Positions 34,180-44,309 of a stretch of DNA of 53,013 nt are shown in pieces (position 1 is the first letter of the stretch; each line of letters begins with the position of its first letter). The notes below the pieces were generated by a model that saw only the letters and a program-made list of their open reading frames with translations, had not been told where the DNA came from and did not search any database. The position numbers and the translations under genes are program-made. Source of the DNA: Candidatus Helarchaeota ASGARD archaeon Hel_GB_B (GTDB taxonomy: Archaea; Asgardarchaeota; Lokiarchaeia; Helarchaeales; HEL-GB-B); assembly GCA_005191425.1 (NCBI GenBank), contig SUPR01000010.1, positions 1-53,013 of the forward strand, given 5' to 3'.

Positions 34180-35355
34180 TTGTGGTATTGGAATGCTCCT
34201 AAATTAGTCTTTGGTGATGGTGCAGTAGATTATCTTGAACAAATTAAAGGTACGAAAGCTTTTATAGTTACAGATGAAGTAATGGAAAAATTAGGTTTTG
34301 TAGAAATTGTTAGCAAAAAGCTTAGTAAATCAAAAATTGAAGTCAAGGTTTTTAATGAAGTAGAACCAGATCCATCAGTCCAAACCGTAAAAAAAGGTGG
34401 AGAAATTTGCTCAGAATATAAACCAGATATTATAATTGGACTTGGTGGTGGTTCTGCAATGGATTCAGCTAAAGCAATAGATTTCATATATGAGCAACCA
34501 GATATGAAATTAGAAGATTTATCTCCTTTTGTTTCTTTTAAATTACATCAAAAATGTAAATTAATACAAATACCTACTACATCTGGAACTGGAGCTGAAG
34601 TTACTTGGGCGGTAGTTTTAACGGATGTTAAGGAACGCCGAAAATTGTTATTAGCATCTCGAGAAATAATAGCAGATGTTGCAATAATAGACCCAATTTT
34701 TCCTGCCAAGATGCCTCCATCCTTAACAGCATCTACAGGAATTGATGCATTAACCCATGCAATAGAAGGGTATGTATCAATATGGAGAAATATTTATTCA
34801 GATGCTATGTGTATTAAAGCAACTCAATTAGTTTTCGAAAATTTAGAAAAAGCAGTTAAAAATGGGTCAGATATGGTAGCTCGAGAAAATATGCACAATG
34901 CAGCAACTATTGCGGGATTGGGTTTTGGAAATTCTCAAGCTGGAATTGCCCATTCAATGGGTCATTCTGTCGGTGCAGTGTTCCATAAACCGCATGGTTT
35001 TTGCGTGGGAGTTGCTCTGCCTTATATCATGGAATATGAAATTTTAGCCGCTGATGAACCGAAAAAGATGTTTGCTGAACTTGGGAGGCAGGCACTTGCA
35101 ATCGAAGAAAAAGATGACTTGAAAGCATCAAAAATTCTAGTTAAAAAAGTTAGGGAACTTTTAAAAGCGACCGGCGCACCATTATCTTATCGAGAAATGG
35201 AAATTTCATCTGAAGATTTTGAAAAAAATTTCGATTTAGTTGTTGCTAATGCAGACATGGATTCATGTACTTCTACAACTAGACCAATGCCATCAAAAGA
35301 AGATTTCCAAAAATTATTTAAAGCTGCGTTTGATGGAAAAGCCCTAACACTTTAA
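34180..35355 (+). CDS. Iron-containing alcohol dehydrogenase
   Basis: 391 residues from a TTG (34180). GLGGGSAMDSAKAI is the NAD(P)-binding GGGS motif, PTTSGTGAEVT the next loop. The metal ligands sit in GIDALTHAIEGYVS (Asp, His) and HSMGHSVGAVFHKPHG (two His). Group III alcohol dehydrogenases interconvert alcohols and aldehydes. Downstream of the SCP2 gene and convergent with an aldehyde oxidoreductase operon, which suggests alcohol-aldehyde-acid interconversion. Confidence 0.9.
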   Translation: MWYWNAPKLVFGDGAVDYLEQIKGTKAFIVTDEVMEKLGFVEIVSKKLSKSKIEVKVFNEVEPDPSVQTVKKGGEICSEYKPDIIIGLGGGSAMDSAKAIDFIYEQPDMKLEDLSPFVSFKLHQKCKLIQIPTTSGTGAEVTWAVVLTDVKERRKLLLASREIIADVAIIDPIFPAKMPPSLTASTGIDALTHAIEGYVSIWRNIYSDAMCIKATQLVFENLEKAVKNGSDMVARENMHNAATIAGLGFGNSQAGIAHSMGHSVGAVFHKPHGFCVGVALPYIMEYEILAADEPKKMFAELGRQALAIEEKDDLKASKILVKKVRELLKATGAPLSYREMEISSEDFEKNFDLVVANADMDSCTSTTRPMPSKEDFQKLFKAAFDGKALTL

Positions 35356-35378
35356 TTTCAAAAAAAATTTAATTTTTT

Positions 35379-35870
35379 TTATTTAGTTAATAATTTTTTA
35401 GCTGTTTCCTTTTTTTTGTCTGAAATTGACGATTCAGGTTCCTCATATGTAATTGCATTAGACGGACATATTTTTACGCATTCAGGATCGCCACCACATA
35501 AATCACATTTAAAAACGCGACCACTTGGACTTACTAAGACGCCGCCAAATGGGCATGTAAATACGCAAATTCTACAGTGCACACATTTTTCTTCATTAAT
35601 TAAGACCGCACCTGTATTTTCATCTATATAATATGCATCTCGGGGGCATGAATACATACAGATGGGTTCTTCACACTGCTCGCATGTTACAGGGACAAAA
35701 ATAAATCCTTTTTCTTTATCTGAAAATTCGATGTGGTCTATTCTTGAAAGAAATGGTGATATAACAGCTTCGTGATATAATGAACAAATTAAAGAACATA
35801 ACTTGCATCCAGTACATTTCTCATAATTTACAACTATTACTTTTTTTATTGACAAAATTATCACTCCCAT
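35379..35870 (-). CDS. Polyferredoxin, electron-transfer partner of aldehyde oxidoreductase
   Basis: 163 residues with four [4Fe-4S]-type Cys clusters: CTGCKLCSLIC, CEQCEEPICMYSCP, CVHCRICVFTCP and CDLCGGDPECVKICP. Start ATG at 35870 lies within the last codons of the AOR gene (10-nt overlap), so the two are translated together. Ferredoxin subunits of this kind take electrons from the AOR [4Fe-4S] centre. No signal peptide. Confidence 0.88.
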   Translation of the reverse strand: MGVIILSIKKVIVVNYEKCTGCKLCSLICSLYHEAVISPFLSRIDHIEFSDKEKGFIFVPVTCEQCEEPICMYSCPRDAYYIDENTGAVLINEEKCVHCRICVFTCPFGGVLVSPSGRVFKCDLCGGDPECVKICPSNAITYEEPESSISDKKKETAKKLLTK

Positions 35871-37702
35871 ATATCTTTAATAAATTCTTCTAAACCTAAT
35901 TCTTCCAGTTTTTTCTTGCTAGGTTTTCCAGTTTCTGGGTTCCAATCTCTATATTTGTAATAATCTTTTAACATTGAATCAATATCAGGAACTTTTCCTT
36001 CAGTCCCCCCTTCAAGTGGTCGTAATAATATTTCGGGTAATTTATCATTTTTTGCTGTTAAACCCATTTTAATGTTGAAAATACGCTTTAAATTAATTAA
36101 TCGCTCGCCTAATATTTTTAGGTCATCAATTTTTATTTTATTTCCAGTAACTGCAGTCAATAGTGAAGCAAACTCTGATGCTGTTGGAAACGAAAAATTA
36201 CACATTATTGCTGAACCATAAATAGCCCTATAATTTTGTAAATTAGCAACGATTTGCGCTTTTCCTTCAATAGATTGACGGTCTCCTGGAATTATTCCCA
36301 TATCAGGCTCAGGAGAACCTAAATCAGTTTCATAATTATCAGCAGTCATATGGCATGCACCTCTTGGGGATGTAGCGTAAGTGATTGCCATTCCGAAAAA
36401 GGCTCGGGGGTCATGAAAAGGCACTTCCATTTTATTTACAACAGCCACTTCTTCTAAAGGAGCATTTAATTTTAAAGCAGTTCTATAGGAGCCTTCTGCT
36501 AATATATCACCAAATCCTTCTCTTTTTGTAATCATTTCAATTAGTTTTAAGGCTGGGTCAATATCACCCCACGATAATTCAAAGCCCACATCTTCCTTTT
36601 TTAAAATTCCTTTTTCATAAAGATAATAGGCATATGCAATAGTTACACCACAACTAATAGTATCTAGTCCATATTCATCACATAATTCATTCGCCTTTTG
36701 AATAGCTGCCATGTCATTTACAAGAAGCGCGCCTCCAAATGCTCCAATAGTCTCATATTCGGGCCCTTTTACTATTCCTTCAGTTTTATATTTACCTTCT
36801 TTAACTTGGACGACTCTTCCACAACATATCGGACATGCAAAACAGCATGAATTTTTTATTAATAAAGTTTCAGCTAATGTAGAACCTGAAACTTTTGGCG
36901 CATCTTCCCAAGTACCTTGAGTAAAATATTTAAACGATAAATCGCCTAAAGTGGTAGCATAATCCCAATATCCAGAAGTACCTAAAGCTGAAAACATTTG
37001 AGTTTTGAAACTTGATTTTACTGTATCAATAGCTTTAATACCATTTTTTGCTAATTTTGTAGAATTAGAAATATTAATGCTACCATTGCCTTTTACAGCA
37101 ATAGCTTTTAGGTTTTTTGAGCCAAATACTGCGCCCATACCAGTCCGGCCAGCCGCTCTTCCGAAGTCATTGATTACACAGGCATATTTTACTAAATTCT
37201 CTCCAGCTGGCCCAATAGCTGCAATTTTAACATTTTCATCATTTAATTCTTTTTTAATCATGTTTTGAACGCGTGTAATTTTTTTACCCCATAATTTTTT
37301 TGCATCTTTGATTACTACTTTTTCATTATGAATCCAAATATATACAGGTGTGTCTGATTTACCCTTGATAATAATTCCATCAAAACCTGCATATTTTAAT
37401 TCGGGGCCAAACATTCCACCAGAATTAGATTCACCCCAAATATCAGTCAAAGGAGATTTTGCACAAATAGCATATTTTCCCACACTAGGTCCTAATGTGC
37501 CGGTTAATGGCCCAGTCATTATAATTAAAACATTTTCTGGACTTAAAGGGTCAGTATCTTTGTCTACCATATCATATAATAACCGACATGCCAAACCACT
37601 TCCACCCAGATATTTATTAGCTAATTCTATGTCCAGCGGTATCGTTTCTATTGCAAAATCACTCAAATTTATATTTAATATTTTACCAATATACCCATTC
37701 AT
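35861..37702 (-). CDS. aor: Tungsten-containing aldehyde:ferredoxin oxidoreductase
   Basis: 613 residues, the normal AOR length. N-terminus MNGYIGKILNINLSDFAIET is typical. RTGMGAVFGSKNLKAIAVKG binds the tungstopterin. SCCFACPICCGRV supplies [4Fe-4S] ligands. DPRAFFGMAITYATSPRGACHMTAD is the conserved central helix. It oxidises aldehydes to carboxylates with reduction of ferredoxin. Second gene of a minus-strand operon: SCP2-like protein, AOR, polyferredoxin. Confidence 0.92.
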   Translation of the reverse strand: MNGYIGKILNINLSDFAIETIPLDIELANKYLGGSGLACRLLYDMVDKDTDPLSPENVLIIMTGPLTGTLGPSVGKYAICAKSPLTDIWGESNSGGMFGPELKYAGFDGIIIKGKSDTPVYIWIHNEKVVIKDAKKLWGKKITRVQNMIKKELNDENVKIAAIGPAGENLVKYACVINDFGRAAGRTGMGAVFGSKNLKAIAVKGNGSINISNSTKLAKNGIKAIDTVKSSFKTQMFSALGTSGYWDYATTLGDLSFKYFTQGTWEDAPKVSGSTLAETLLIKNSCCFACPICCGRVVQVKEGKYKTEGIVKGPEYETIGAFGGALLVNDMAAIQKANELCDEYGLDTISCGVTIAYAYYLYEKGILKKEDVGFELSWGDIDPALKLIEMITKREGFGDILAEGSYRTALKLNAPLEEVAVVNKMEVPFHDPRAFFGMAITYATSPRGACHMTADNYETDLGSPEPDMGIIPGDRQSIEGKAQIVANLQNYRAIYGSAIMCNFSFPTASEFASLLTAVTGNKIKIDDLKILGERLINLKRIFNIKMGLTAKNDKLPEILLRPLEGGTEGKVPDIDSMLKDYYKYRDWNPETGKPSKKKLEELGLEEFIKDIWE

Positions 37703-37765
37703 TTTTTACATCTAAATTAATTTTTAACTTTATAATATATATTAAATATTTTATTTTAAGAGGTA

Positions 37766-38155
37766 TTATTTCTCTAAATTTTTTCCAGGAATTATTTTTA
37801 AAATTGTACCTACTTTTAATAATAAAAATAACCGCCTTTTGCCTTTTACTTTTAATTTTCCTGTCAACAATGCCTTGAAATCACCAATCTCTCTGCTACT
37901 ATATTTAAAAAAATTCTCGAAATTTGATTTGATTTCTAATTTTGCTACATCAGATTTAACTCCCGATTCAATTTTATAATCACCATTTCTGAACTTGATA
38001 GTAAAAATATCTACGTTTTCAAGGATTAAGTTTATATCTACATTTAAACTTTTTAATTTTTCATTATATTTAGGTGAATTCTTCTTTTCTTCAATTAAAT
38101 CCGTAATAGTATTTAAAAACATCTCTTTTAGATTCTGTCTTTCTGATTCTTCCAT
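37766..38155 (-). CDS. SCP2-like lipid-binding protein
   Basis: 129 residues. KFRNGDYKIESGVKSDVAKL, FENFFKYSSREIGDFKALLT and GKLKVKGKRRLFLLLKVGTI fit the SCP2 scheme (sub-strand, ...GdfkallTGKLKvkGk...l). 63 nt upstream of aor on the same strand. It mirrors the SCP2 gene in front of the iron alcohol dehydrogenase. It diverges strongly from that copy in sequence, so this is not a recent duplication. Confidence 0.7.
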   Translation of the reverse strand: MEESERQNLKEMFLNTITDLIEEKKNSPKYNEKLKSLNVDINLILENVDIFTIKFRNGDYKIESGVKSDVAKLEIKSNFENFFKYSSREIGDFKALLTGKLKVKGKRRLFLLLKVGTILKIIPGKNLEK

Positions 38156-38600
38156 TTTAATTAATCCTCTTATAATATTCTATTGTACTGATTGAAATAT
38201 GTTATTAAAATTAAGGTTTTTTACCAAATTTGGATTCTAAGTTAGACCTAAATTAAGAATTATCTCTTTATAAATTTACTTCTAGCTCTTCAATAGAGAA
38301 TGCAATGTTTGATGCTAAAGTACCATTATCTTTCTACAACATTAGATATCTGTAGAATGCATTTATTTACATTGCTATTATCACTATATACACTTTTTTT
38401 ATATTTTATTTACCCTTAATCGGTAATAACTGGCTTGATGTCTGTCTTAATAAATGATATAATAGTCTCATAATAACTAAATATATCTATTGAATATAAT
38501 CTATTGAATATAAGAAAAAAATATAGATAATCAGAATTATAATCATCTAAATTAAAAATTAATTTAAAAAAAGATGTAATAAAAATTAATAATTAAAAAA
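38156..38600. other. Intergenic stretch with a hairpin and a 14-nt tandem repeat
   Basis: About 445 nt without a gene. TTCTACA (38332-38338) and TGTAGAA (38351-38357) form a 7-bp inverted repeat with a 12-nt loop. TCTATTGAATATAA is repeated exactly in tandem at 38486-38499 and 38500-38513. Role unknown; the inverted repeat could be a terminator or operator. Confidence 0.4.
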
Positions 38601-39443
38601 TTAGGGAACTCCAGATAATTTCAGTCCTAAAATATGAATTTGTATAATTTTAAGAGGAGTTGAAATTCCAAATTTAATATCTTGGTGAAATCCATCTCTT
38701 AACTTTTTAAAATTGGAAATATACTTTTTAGAAATTCCACGGTTGATAAAATAATAACATATTTTTTCAATACTAGGCCTCGTTCCTTTAATATAATAAT
38801 AACTGGACAACATAGACCATTTTAATGATTCTATTTCATATTTTGTGGCTTTAGGCGTAAATGGATATAATAAGAAACTTACTATGGATACTAAAAGGTT
38901 CAAAACCATATTTTTTAGTAATTGAACAAAGAATCGTTTAGGTTTTCGTAATTTCTCTAATAAATTTTCACCATATATATGTCTACACCTGTTTAAAACA
39001 GTACCAATGACCAAATTTGTTGGTGCCAGTACCAATGAAACGAAACTATTTACGTTAAACATTTTTGAAAAACGTAGATTAATAAAGTCAGTTTTTTTAC
39101 ACACAAATAACGAGATGAACATTCCTGTGGATGTATCCATTATACTTAAAACTCTTTCAAGAAAACCATGAGGTTTATTAAAGAACCCATATTTTATAGC
39201 GAATTCTCGAGCAACTTTTCTAATAAAACGGATATCTTTTTGTGTAGAATTGTCTTTAAGAATACAAATTAAATCACAATCACTTGTTTCACATAAATCC
39301 CCAGTTAAGCTAGACCCAAATACCATCATTGAATTTATTTTATCTGCATAATTTGTTTTTAGAAATTTGAAGATATTTACTACATAACTTCTCGCTCGAT
39401 CAGGTAAAAAATCTATTGCAATTTCATCATTGCCTATTTTCAT
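38601..39443 (-). CDS. Nucleotidyltransferase-domain protein
   Basis: 280 residues. SMMVFGSSLTGDLCETSDCDLICIL (about residues 38-62) is the GSx10DxD motif of pol-beta-type nucleotidyltransferases. A C-terminal helical part of about 180 residues contains a hydrophobic stretch (LLKNMVLNLLVSIVSFLLYPF), perhaps a buried helix or membrane contact. It resembles aminoglycoside- or lipid-linked nucleotidyltransferase layouts only loosely; substrate unknown. Confidence 0.7.
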   Translation of the reverse strand: MKIGNDEIAIDFLPDRARSYVVNIFKFLKTNYADKINSMMVFGSSLTGDLCETSDCDLICILKDNSTQKDIRFIRKVAREFAIKYGFFNKPHGFLERVLSIMDTSTGMFISLFVCKKTDFINLRFSKMFNVNSFVSLVLAPTNLVIGTVLNRCRHIYGENLLEKLRKPKRFFVQLLKNMVLNLLVSIVSFLLYPFTPKATKYEIESLKWSMLSSYYYIKGTRPSIEKICYYFINRGISKKYISNFKKLRDGFHQDIKFGISTPLKIIQIHILGLKLSGVP

Positions 39444-39703
39444 TTTTAAAACTCCAAAAGTTTGGCAAATTCATATTCTTAATTTATAATAATTAACTAT
39501 TCTATTCGATTAAAACTCTTTTAAATTTAAATGCAATTTTTGTAATATTTATTTATATTAAAATTTTAATATTAAATGAAAATTTTTTAACTCTACATTT
39601 ATAAAATTTCAAAATTAAATCTATATTATAATTACATTTATAAAAGTATTTTGATTTTTTTAACTTATAAAAGAAATAATGGTATTATTTTAATAGACCA
39701 ATT

Positions 39704-39757
39704 AGTTTTATAGGAGTTAGATATAGATGGAGTTTTATAGGAGTTAGATATAGATGG
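39704..39757 (+). repeat. Perfect 27-nt tandem duplication spanning a translation start
   Basis: The 27-nt unit AGTTTTATAGGAGTTAGATA + TAGATGG occurs at 39704-39730 and again at 39731-39757. Each copy has a GGAG Shine-Dalgarno and an ATG. The second ATG (39754) starts the Hsp20-like protein. The first ATG (39727) opens a six-codon leader ending in TAG. Confidence 0.9.
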
Positions 39758-40230
39758 ACGACAACCAAAAAAGTAAATATGATGATAAGAAGGTTAAAGT
39801 TAAAAAAGATGATTCAAATATAATTAACAGACTTATTTCAACAACTCGGAAATTTATAAATGATAGTCAAAAAAAACTTAAAAGAACATTTGAAAATTTA
39901 AAAATTAGCGAATTTTTTAATACTGATTGGGTTCAAGTCCTTTCCATCTTGTCTAATCCAATTGCAATGGACTTCATGATCGACGGAATCCCAAAAATTT
40001 TTTATGATGTTTTTGATTATGATGATGACATTGAAATCATTATAGATATACCAAATGTTCCTAAAGAAAATATCCAAATAAAAACACATTATAAGACTAT
40101 TAAAATATATGTCAAAGAATATTTAATAGAAAAAATTGATCTAAGTAAATATCTAAAACGTGGGATTAAGGTTAAAAATGTAAATTGTCAATATGAAGGA
40201 CGAATACTTAAAATTAAGATTATTAAATAA
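39754..40230 (+). CDS. Hsp20/alpha-crystallin-like protein
   Basis: 158 residues. The last 75 residues (DVFDYDDDIEIIIDIPNVPK, then IKTHYKTIKIYVKEYL and a final GRILKIKII) follow the alpha-crystallin/CS beta-sandwich, with ...L.I.I as the strand-swapping end. The first 70 residues are lysine-rich and helical. Small heat-shock proteins bind unfolding proteins. Preceded by a duplicated initiation region (GGAG at about 39740), which may alter translation. Confidence 0.7.
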   Translation: MDDNQKSKYDDKKVKVKKDDSNIINRLISTTRKFINDSQKKLKRTFENLKISEFFNTDWVQVLSILSNPIAMDFMIDGIPKIFYDVFDYDDDIEIIIDIPNVPKENIQIKTHYKTIKIYVKEYLIEKIDLSKYLKRGIKVKNVNCQYEGRILKIKIIK

Positions 40231-40710
40231 ATAAATTAATTTATGTTAATTGGAATAATCCATTGAATAGAAAATGGAATAGATAATATAGATTCTTTTT
40301 AAGATAACATTTTAATCAATTAAATACTGTATGTATTTTAAGTAAAATGTATATTCATTCATTAATTCTAATGGTCTTGACATTATTCCCTTTATTTTCT
40401 GGTATGTGTCTTTTAAAATTTGGTATTTAAATATATTATTTAAATGTCTTGCCTTGATTTTTTATTTTAATTTCAAAACTAATATAAATTAAAAATATAG
40501 TTTTAATTAAAGTCGTATTTTCATTGAAAAATTATAGATATTCTGATTTTTAATATAACTTTAATATTTTCTACTGAAAACTTATTTTTTGGAATTATTT
40601 TTAAATCCTTTAACTTTATATTTCTCAAATTACATATGAATTAAAAATCATTTCAGAAATTAAAAAATTAATTATGAAATAGTTTTTTATTAACCACGGA
40701 GAGAAATCGG
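40231..40710. other. Intergenic stretch, nothing recognised
   Basis: About 480 nt, AT-rich, stop-rich in all frames. Only the Shine-Dalgarno-like GGAGAG just before the next ATG is notable. Confidence 0.4.
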
Positions 40711-42135
40711 ATGTATATAAAAATTATAAATAACATGAAAAAGGTTAATAGAAATTTTAAATTTTGGATGATCGTCTATTTCTTCACAATAACAGGGATT
40801 TTGCTAATATTAACTTTTTTCCCCGTAGACCATATTGGAAATACAACATTACTCCATAATAACCAATCAGTAATTATATCCAAGTCCAGTATTTCCCCAT
40901 TATATATGGAAAAGTGGAATAAAACTTTTGGCGGTACCGATGAAGATAAAGGATATGGGATTGCGATAGATAATGATAAATTTATTTATTTAGTTGGGTC
41001 TACTAAAAATTATGGGACCGGTATACCTACTTATTCAAATGCCATGCTTGTAAAATTTGATATTACTGGAAACATCAAATGGTATCGTACATGGGGTTAT
41101 TCAAAAAAAGATATTGGATATGATGTTGCAATAGATAATGCACATTATGTCTATATTGTAGGATCAACTCAAAATCTTGCTGTAAGCGGTCGAAACTTAT
41201 TTGTTGCTAAATATGATGGCAATGGAAACCAGATTTGGAATAGGACATGGAAAGGACGCGTTCCAGCGGATATAGAAGGATATGCAGTTGCAATTGATAA
41301 AAACAACAACATCTACATTACCGGAAAAACACCTGGTGCTAGTTTAGATATATTTATTATAAAATATAATTCTAGTGGTAGTCGGATATGGAACTTAACG
41401 TGGGGTTCAACTGGAGAGGATATGGGAAAGGGCATTGCAGTGGATAGTCAAGATAATATATATGTTGTAGGTACTTATTATGACACGGGAACTGCTAATG
41501 ATTACATTTTTCTCAATAAATATTCATCAGGAGGAGTATTTCAATGGAGTAGGAAAATCGGATCCTCTTCATATACTGATAATGGAGAAGGCATTGCGAT
41601 CGATAAAAATGATTACATTTATATAGTTGGTTCTATAAACAACACAGCTACATCGTCCTATGATATTGTAGTCGCAAAATATGATTCATTGGGAAATTTA
41701 ATATGGGAAAAATATTATGGAGATCATAAAAAGGAATATGGATATGATATTGCAGTTGGTAGATTTAATAATATATATATTTCAGGTTCTAAAGAAGCAA
41801 GTTCGCCGGCTAGAAATATATTTTTTCTTAAAATAGATGGTACAGGCAATATGATTTTTAATACGACATGGGGAGGAGTAGGTACAGCTGATATGTATGG
41901 TTATTCAATAGGAGTTACCTCAAATTTAGATGTATATATCGGTGGTACACTTCCTTCGAGTGGAAAAATAGCTATCTTGATTAAATACAAGTATTTTAGT
42001 TATATTCCTATAATTACCCCGGGTTTTCAGATGCCAATCATATTAGTTTCAATGGCCATGGTAGTAATTACTATAATTGGGTATAGAATAACCAAAGTTA
42101 AAAGTAGGAAAAGTAGGGACATTCTTTTATCGTAA
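40711..42135 (+). CDS. Cell-surface SBBP-type beta-propeller protein
   Basis: 474 residues. N-terminal signal anchor (FWMIVYFFTITGILLILTFF, about residues 18-37), then seven or eight repeats of about 50 residues with the core GxGIAID..xxIYxVGST and W.kTWGG, the SBBP beta-propeller repeat. The C-terminal membrane helix (MPIILVSMAMVVITIIGYRI) is followed by a basic tail. So it is anchored at both ends with the propeller outside. Likely an adhesion or binding protein. Large surface repeat proteins of this kind are common in archaea. Confidence 0.8.
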   Translation: MYIKIINNMKKVNRNFKFWMIVYFFTITGILLILTFFPVDHIGNTTLLHNNQSVIISKSSISPLYMEKWNKTFGGTDEDKGYGIAIDNDKFIYLVGSTKNYGTGIPTYSNAMLVKFDITGNIKWYRTWGYSKKDIGYDVAIDNAHYVYIVGSTQNLAVSGRNLFVAKYDGNGNQIWNRTWKGRVPADIEGYAVAIDKNNNIYITGKTPGASLDIFIIKYNSSGSRIWNLTWGSTGEDMGKGIAVDSQDNIYVVGTYYDTGTANDYIFLNKYSSGGVFQWSRKIGSSSYTDNGEGIAIDKNDYIYIVGSINNTATSSYDIVVAKYDSLGNLIWEKYYGDHKKEYGYDIAVGRFNNIYISGSKEASSPARNIFFLKIDGTGNMIFNTTWGGVGTADMYGYSIGVTSNLDVYIGGTLPSSGKIAILIKYKYFSYIPIITPGFQMPIILVSMAMVVITIIGYRITKVKSRKSRDILLS

Positions 42136-42385
42136 TGAGAAACTTGAAACATCATTGTTAAGCTTAATCACTTCAATACCAAATAATTTTTTATCTTTTT
42201 TAATAATACTTCTTAATTTCATTTAATAACAGCCAATTATTCACAAAATATCGTGTATAATGCTTTAACCGATAAAATTGGAAATGATAAAAATAATAAA
42301 TATATAAATAAAAGTTATTAGAAAAATAATTTTTTTGATTTTTATTATGTGAATTTAATTATTGATGAATATTATGGTCTAAAAA

Positions 42386-44302
42386 ATGGAATCAAATATT
42401 CTATCTAACGAAAAAAATAAAAGGGTAGTTTTAACTGGTAATGAAGCCTTTATTAGAGGTGCATTAGAAGCAGGTGTTTCTTTTGTTTCTCAGTATCCAG
42501 GTACTCCTGTATCAGATGTTGGTGTTACCTTTGGGAAATTAGCTAGGGTAGTACCTAATTTATATTTCCAATGGGCATCAAATGAAGCTACATCATTAGA
42601 AGCAGCTGCAGGAGCGTCATGGTCTGGAATAAAGGCGCTGTGCCCAATGAAGCACGTTGGTGTGAATGTAGCATCGGACCCAATGTCAGTTATTGCAATA
42701 AATGGTCCATTATCATCAACGGGTCAGGGGGGGTTAGTAATTTTAGCTGGTGGAGATCCAGGCTCATTGGGTTCTCATTGCGAACAAAATGACAGATTTT
42801 ATACATGGATGTTACATATGTGCCACTTAGAGCCTTCAAATGTTCAAGAAGCAAAAGATTTTATGGTCGAAGGGTACAAAATATCATCAAAATTCGATGT
42901 AATTACCTATATTAGGACTACTTCTCGAATATCACATACACGTGAAGATATAACGCTTGGGGAAATAAAGTTTAATCAATCATTAGAAGGAAATTTTGAG
43001 AGAAATATACCAAAATATTGTTCATTACCACCACATTGTATTGAGAACCATAGAAAGGTCTATGAACGAATGGAAAGAATTGAGTCATATAGTAAAAAAT
43101 TTAATACAATCATTCCTGGAGATAATAAATTAGGTATTATAACTGCAGGAGTTCCATTTGGTTATGTTATAGAGGCAGTACGTAAATTGAAATTGAAAAA
43201 TGTCCCAATATTAAAATTAGGGTGTATTAACCCTATAAATAAAGAACAAGTAATAAAATTCTGTGAAAATCAAGAAACCATTTTGATAGTAGAAGAGCTT
43301 GAACCATTTATAGAAGTGGACATAAAAAGAATTGTTCAAGAAGCTGGACTATCTGTAAAGATCTTTGGGCATGAATATGTCCGGAAATATAATGAATTAA
43401 GTGTTGTGGATGTTGTTCAGTCCCTTAGTAAAATTACTGGGGTGTCTATTGGATATAATGAACAAAAAATTTTACAAAAATATAATAAATATTTAAATTT
43501 AATACCTCCTCGATTCCCAGTCTTTTGTGCGGGTTGCCCCGAACGTGCACTAATATATAGCATAAAAAAAGCTACAGATGAAGAAAATACAATATATGCA
43601 GGTGATATCGGGTGTTATGTAATGAGTTTTTTCCCTCCATTAAAAATTACAGATTGGGTTATTTGTATGGGAGGTGGTCTAGGTGCTTCTGTTGGTGCAG
43701 CTAAAGTAAATAAAAAGCCCGTACTTGCCTTAATGGGAGATAGCACATTTTATCATACTGGACTACCTGCAATAGTAAATGCAGTCTATAATAAATCGAA
43801 TGTTTTATTATTTATTCTCGATAATAAATGGACTGGAATGACTGGTGGACACCCAAATCCAAATAGTGGAATTAATGGGATGGGCGAGACTGTAGAAAAA
43901 CAAAACATAGCTGAAATTGTTAAATCATTAGGCGTAAAATGGGTTAGGACTGTTGATCCATATCAGCCTAAAATTATGATAAACACAATAAAAGATGCAT
44001 TGAAAATTAACGGTTTAAAAGTCATTATTTCACAACGGGAATGTATGCTACAATATCAAAAATTAAATAGGGAAATATTACTTAAAAGCCCGAGAAAAGT
44101 TTACTATTGGATTAACCCAGATAGATGCCAAATGTGTGGTGAATGTTTTGAACAATTGTGTTGCACTGCTCTTAAAAGAACTGAAATAAATGGTAGAGAA
44201 GTAATGCAAATTGACCAAGCTCGATGTACAAATTGCGGAGTCTGTCAAAAAATTTGTTTAAACAGCGCAATAGTTAAAACTGAAATAAATGTCCATTTGT
44301 AG
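42386..44302 (+). CDS. iorA: Indolepyruvate ferredoxin oxidoreductase, alpha subunit
   Basis: 638 residues, full length. LTGNEAFIRGALEAGVSFVS begins the pyrimidine-binding domain. The TPP site is ALMGDSTFYHTGLPAIVNAV with DNKWTGMTGGHPNPN. A C-terminal ferredoxin part has CQMCGECFEQLCC and CTNCGVCQKICL; as in other IorA proteins the first cluster is irregular. It decarboxylates aryl 2-oxoacids from aromatic amino acids to acyl-CoA with ferredoxin reduction. Followed directly by iorB, whose likely start (44310) is just past its stop. Confidence 0.93.
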   Translation: MESNILSNEKNKRVVLTGNEAFIRGALEAGVSFVSQYPGTPVSDVGVTFGKLARVVPNLYFQWASNEATSLEAAAGASWSGIKALCPMKHVGVNVASDPMSVIAINGPLSSTGQGGLVILAGGDPGSLGSHCEQNDRFYTWMLHMCHLEPSNVQEAKDFMVEGYKISSKFDVITYIRTTSRISHTREDITLGEIKFNQSLEGNFERNIPKYCSLPPHCIENHRKVYERMERIESYSKKFNTIIPGDNKLGIITAGVPFGYVIEAVRKLKLKNVPILKLGCINPINKEQVIKFCENQETILIVEELEPFIEVDIKRIVQEAGLSVKIFGHEYVRKYNELSVVDVVQSLSKITGVSIGYNEQKILQKYNKYLNLIPPRFPVFCAGCPERALIYSIKKATDEENTIYAGDIGCYVMSFFPPLKITDWVICMGGGLGASVGAAKVNKKPVLALMGDSTFYHTGLPAIVNAVYNKSNVLLFILDNKWTGMTGGHPNPNSGINGMGETVEKQNIAEIVKSLGVKWVRTVDPYQPKIMINTIKDALKINGLKVIISQRECMLQYQKLNREILLKSPRKVYYWINPDRCQMCGECFEQLCCTALKRTEINGREVMQIDQARCTNCGVCQKICLNSAIVKTEINVHL

Positions 44303-44309
44303 GAGTGAA

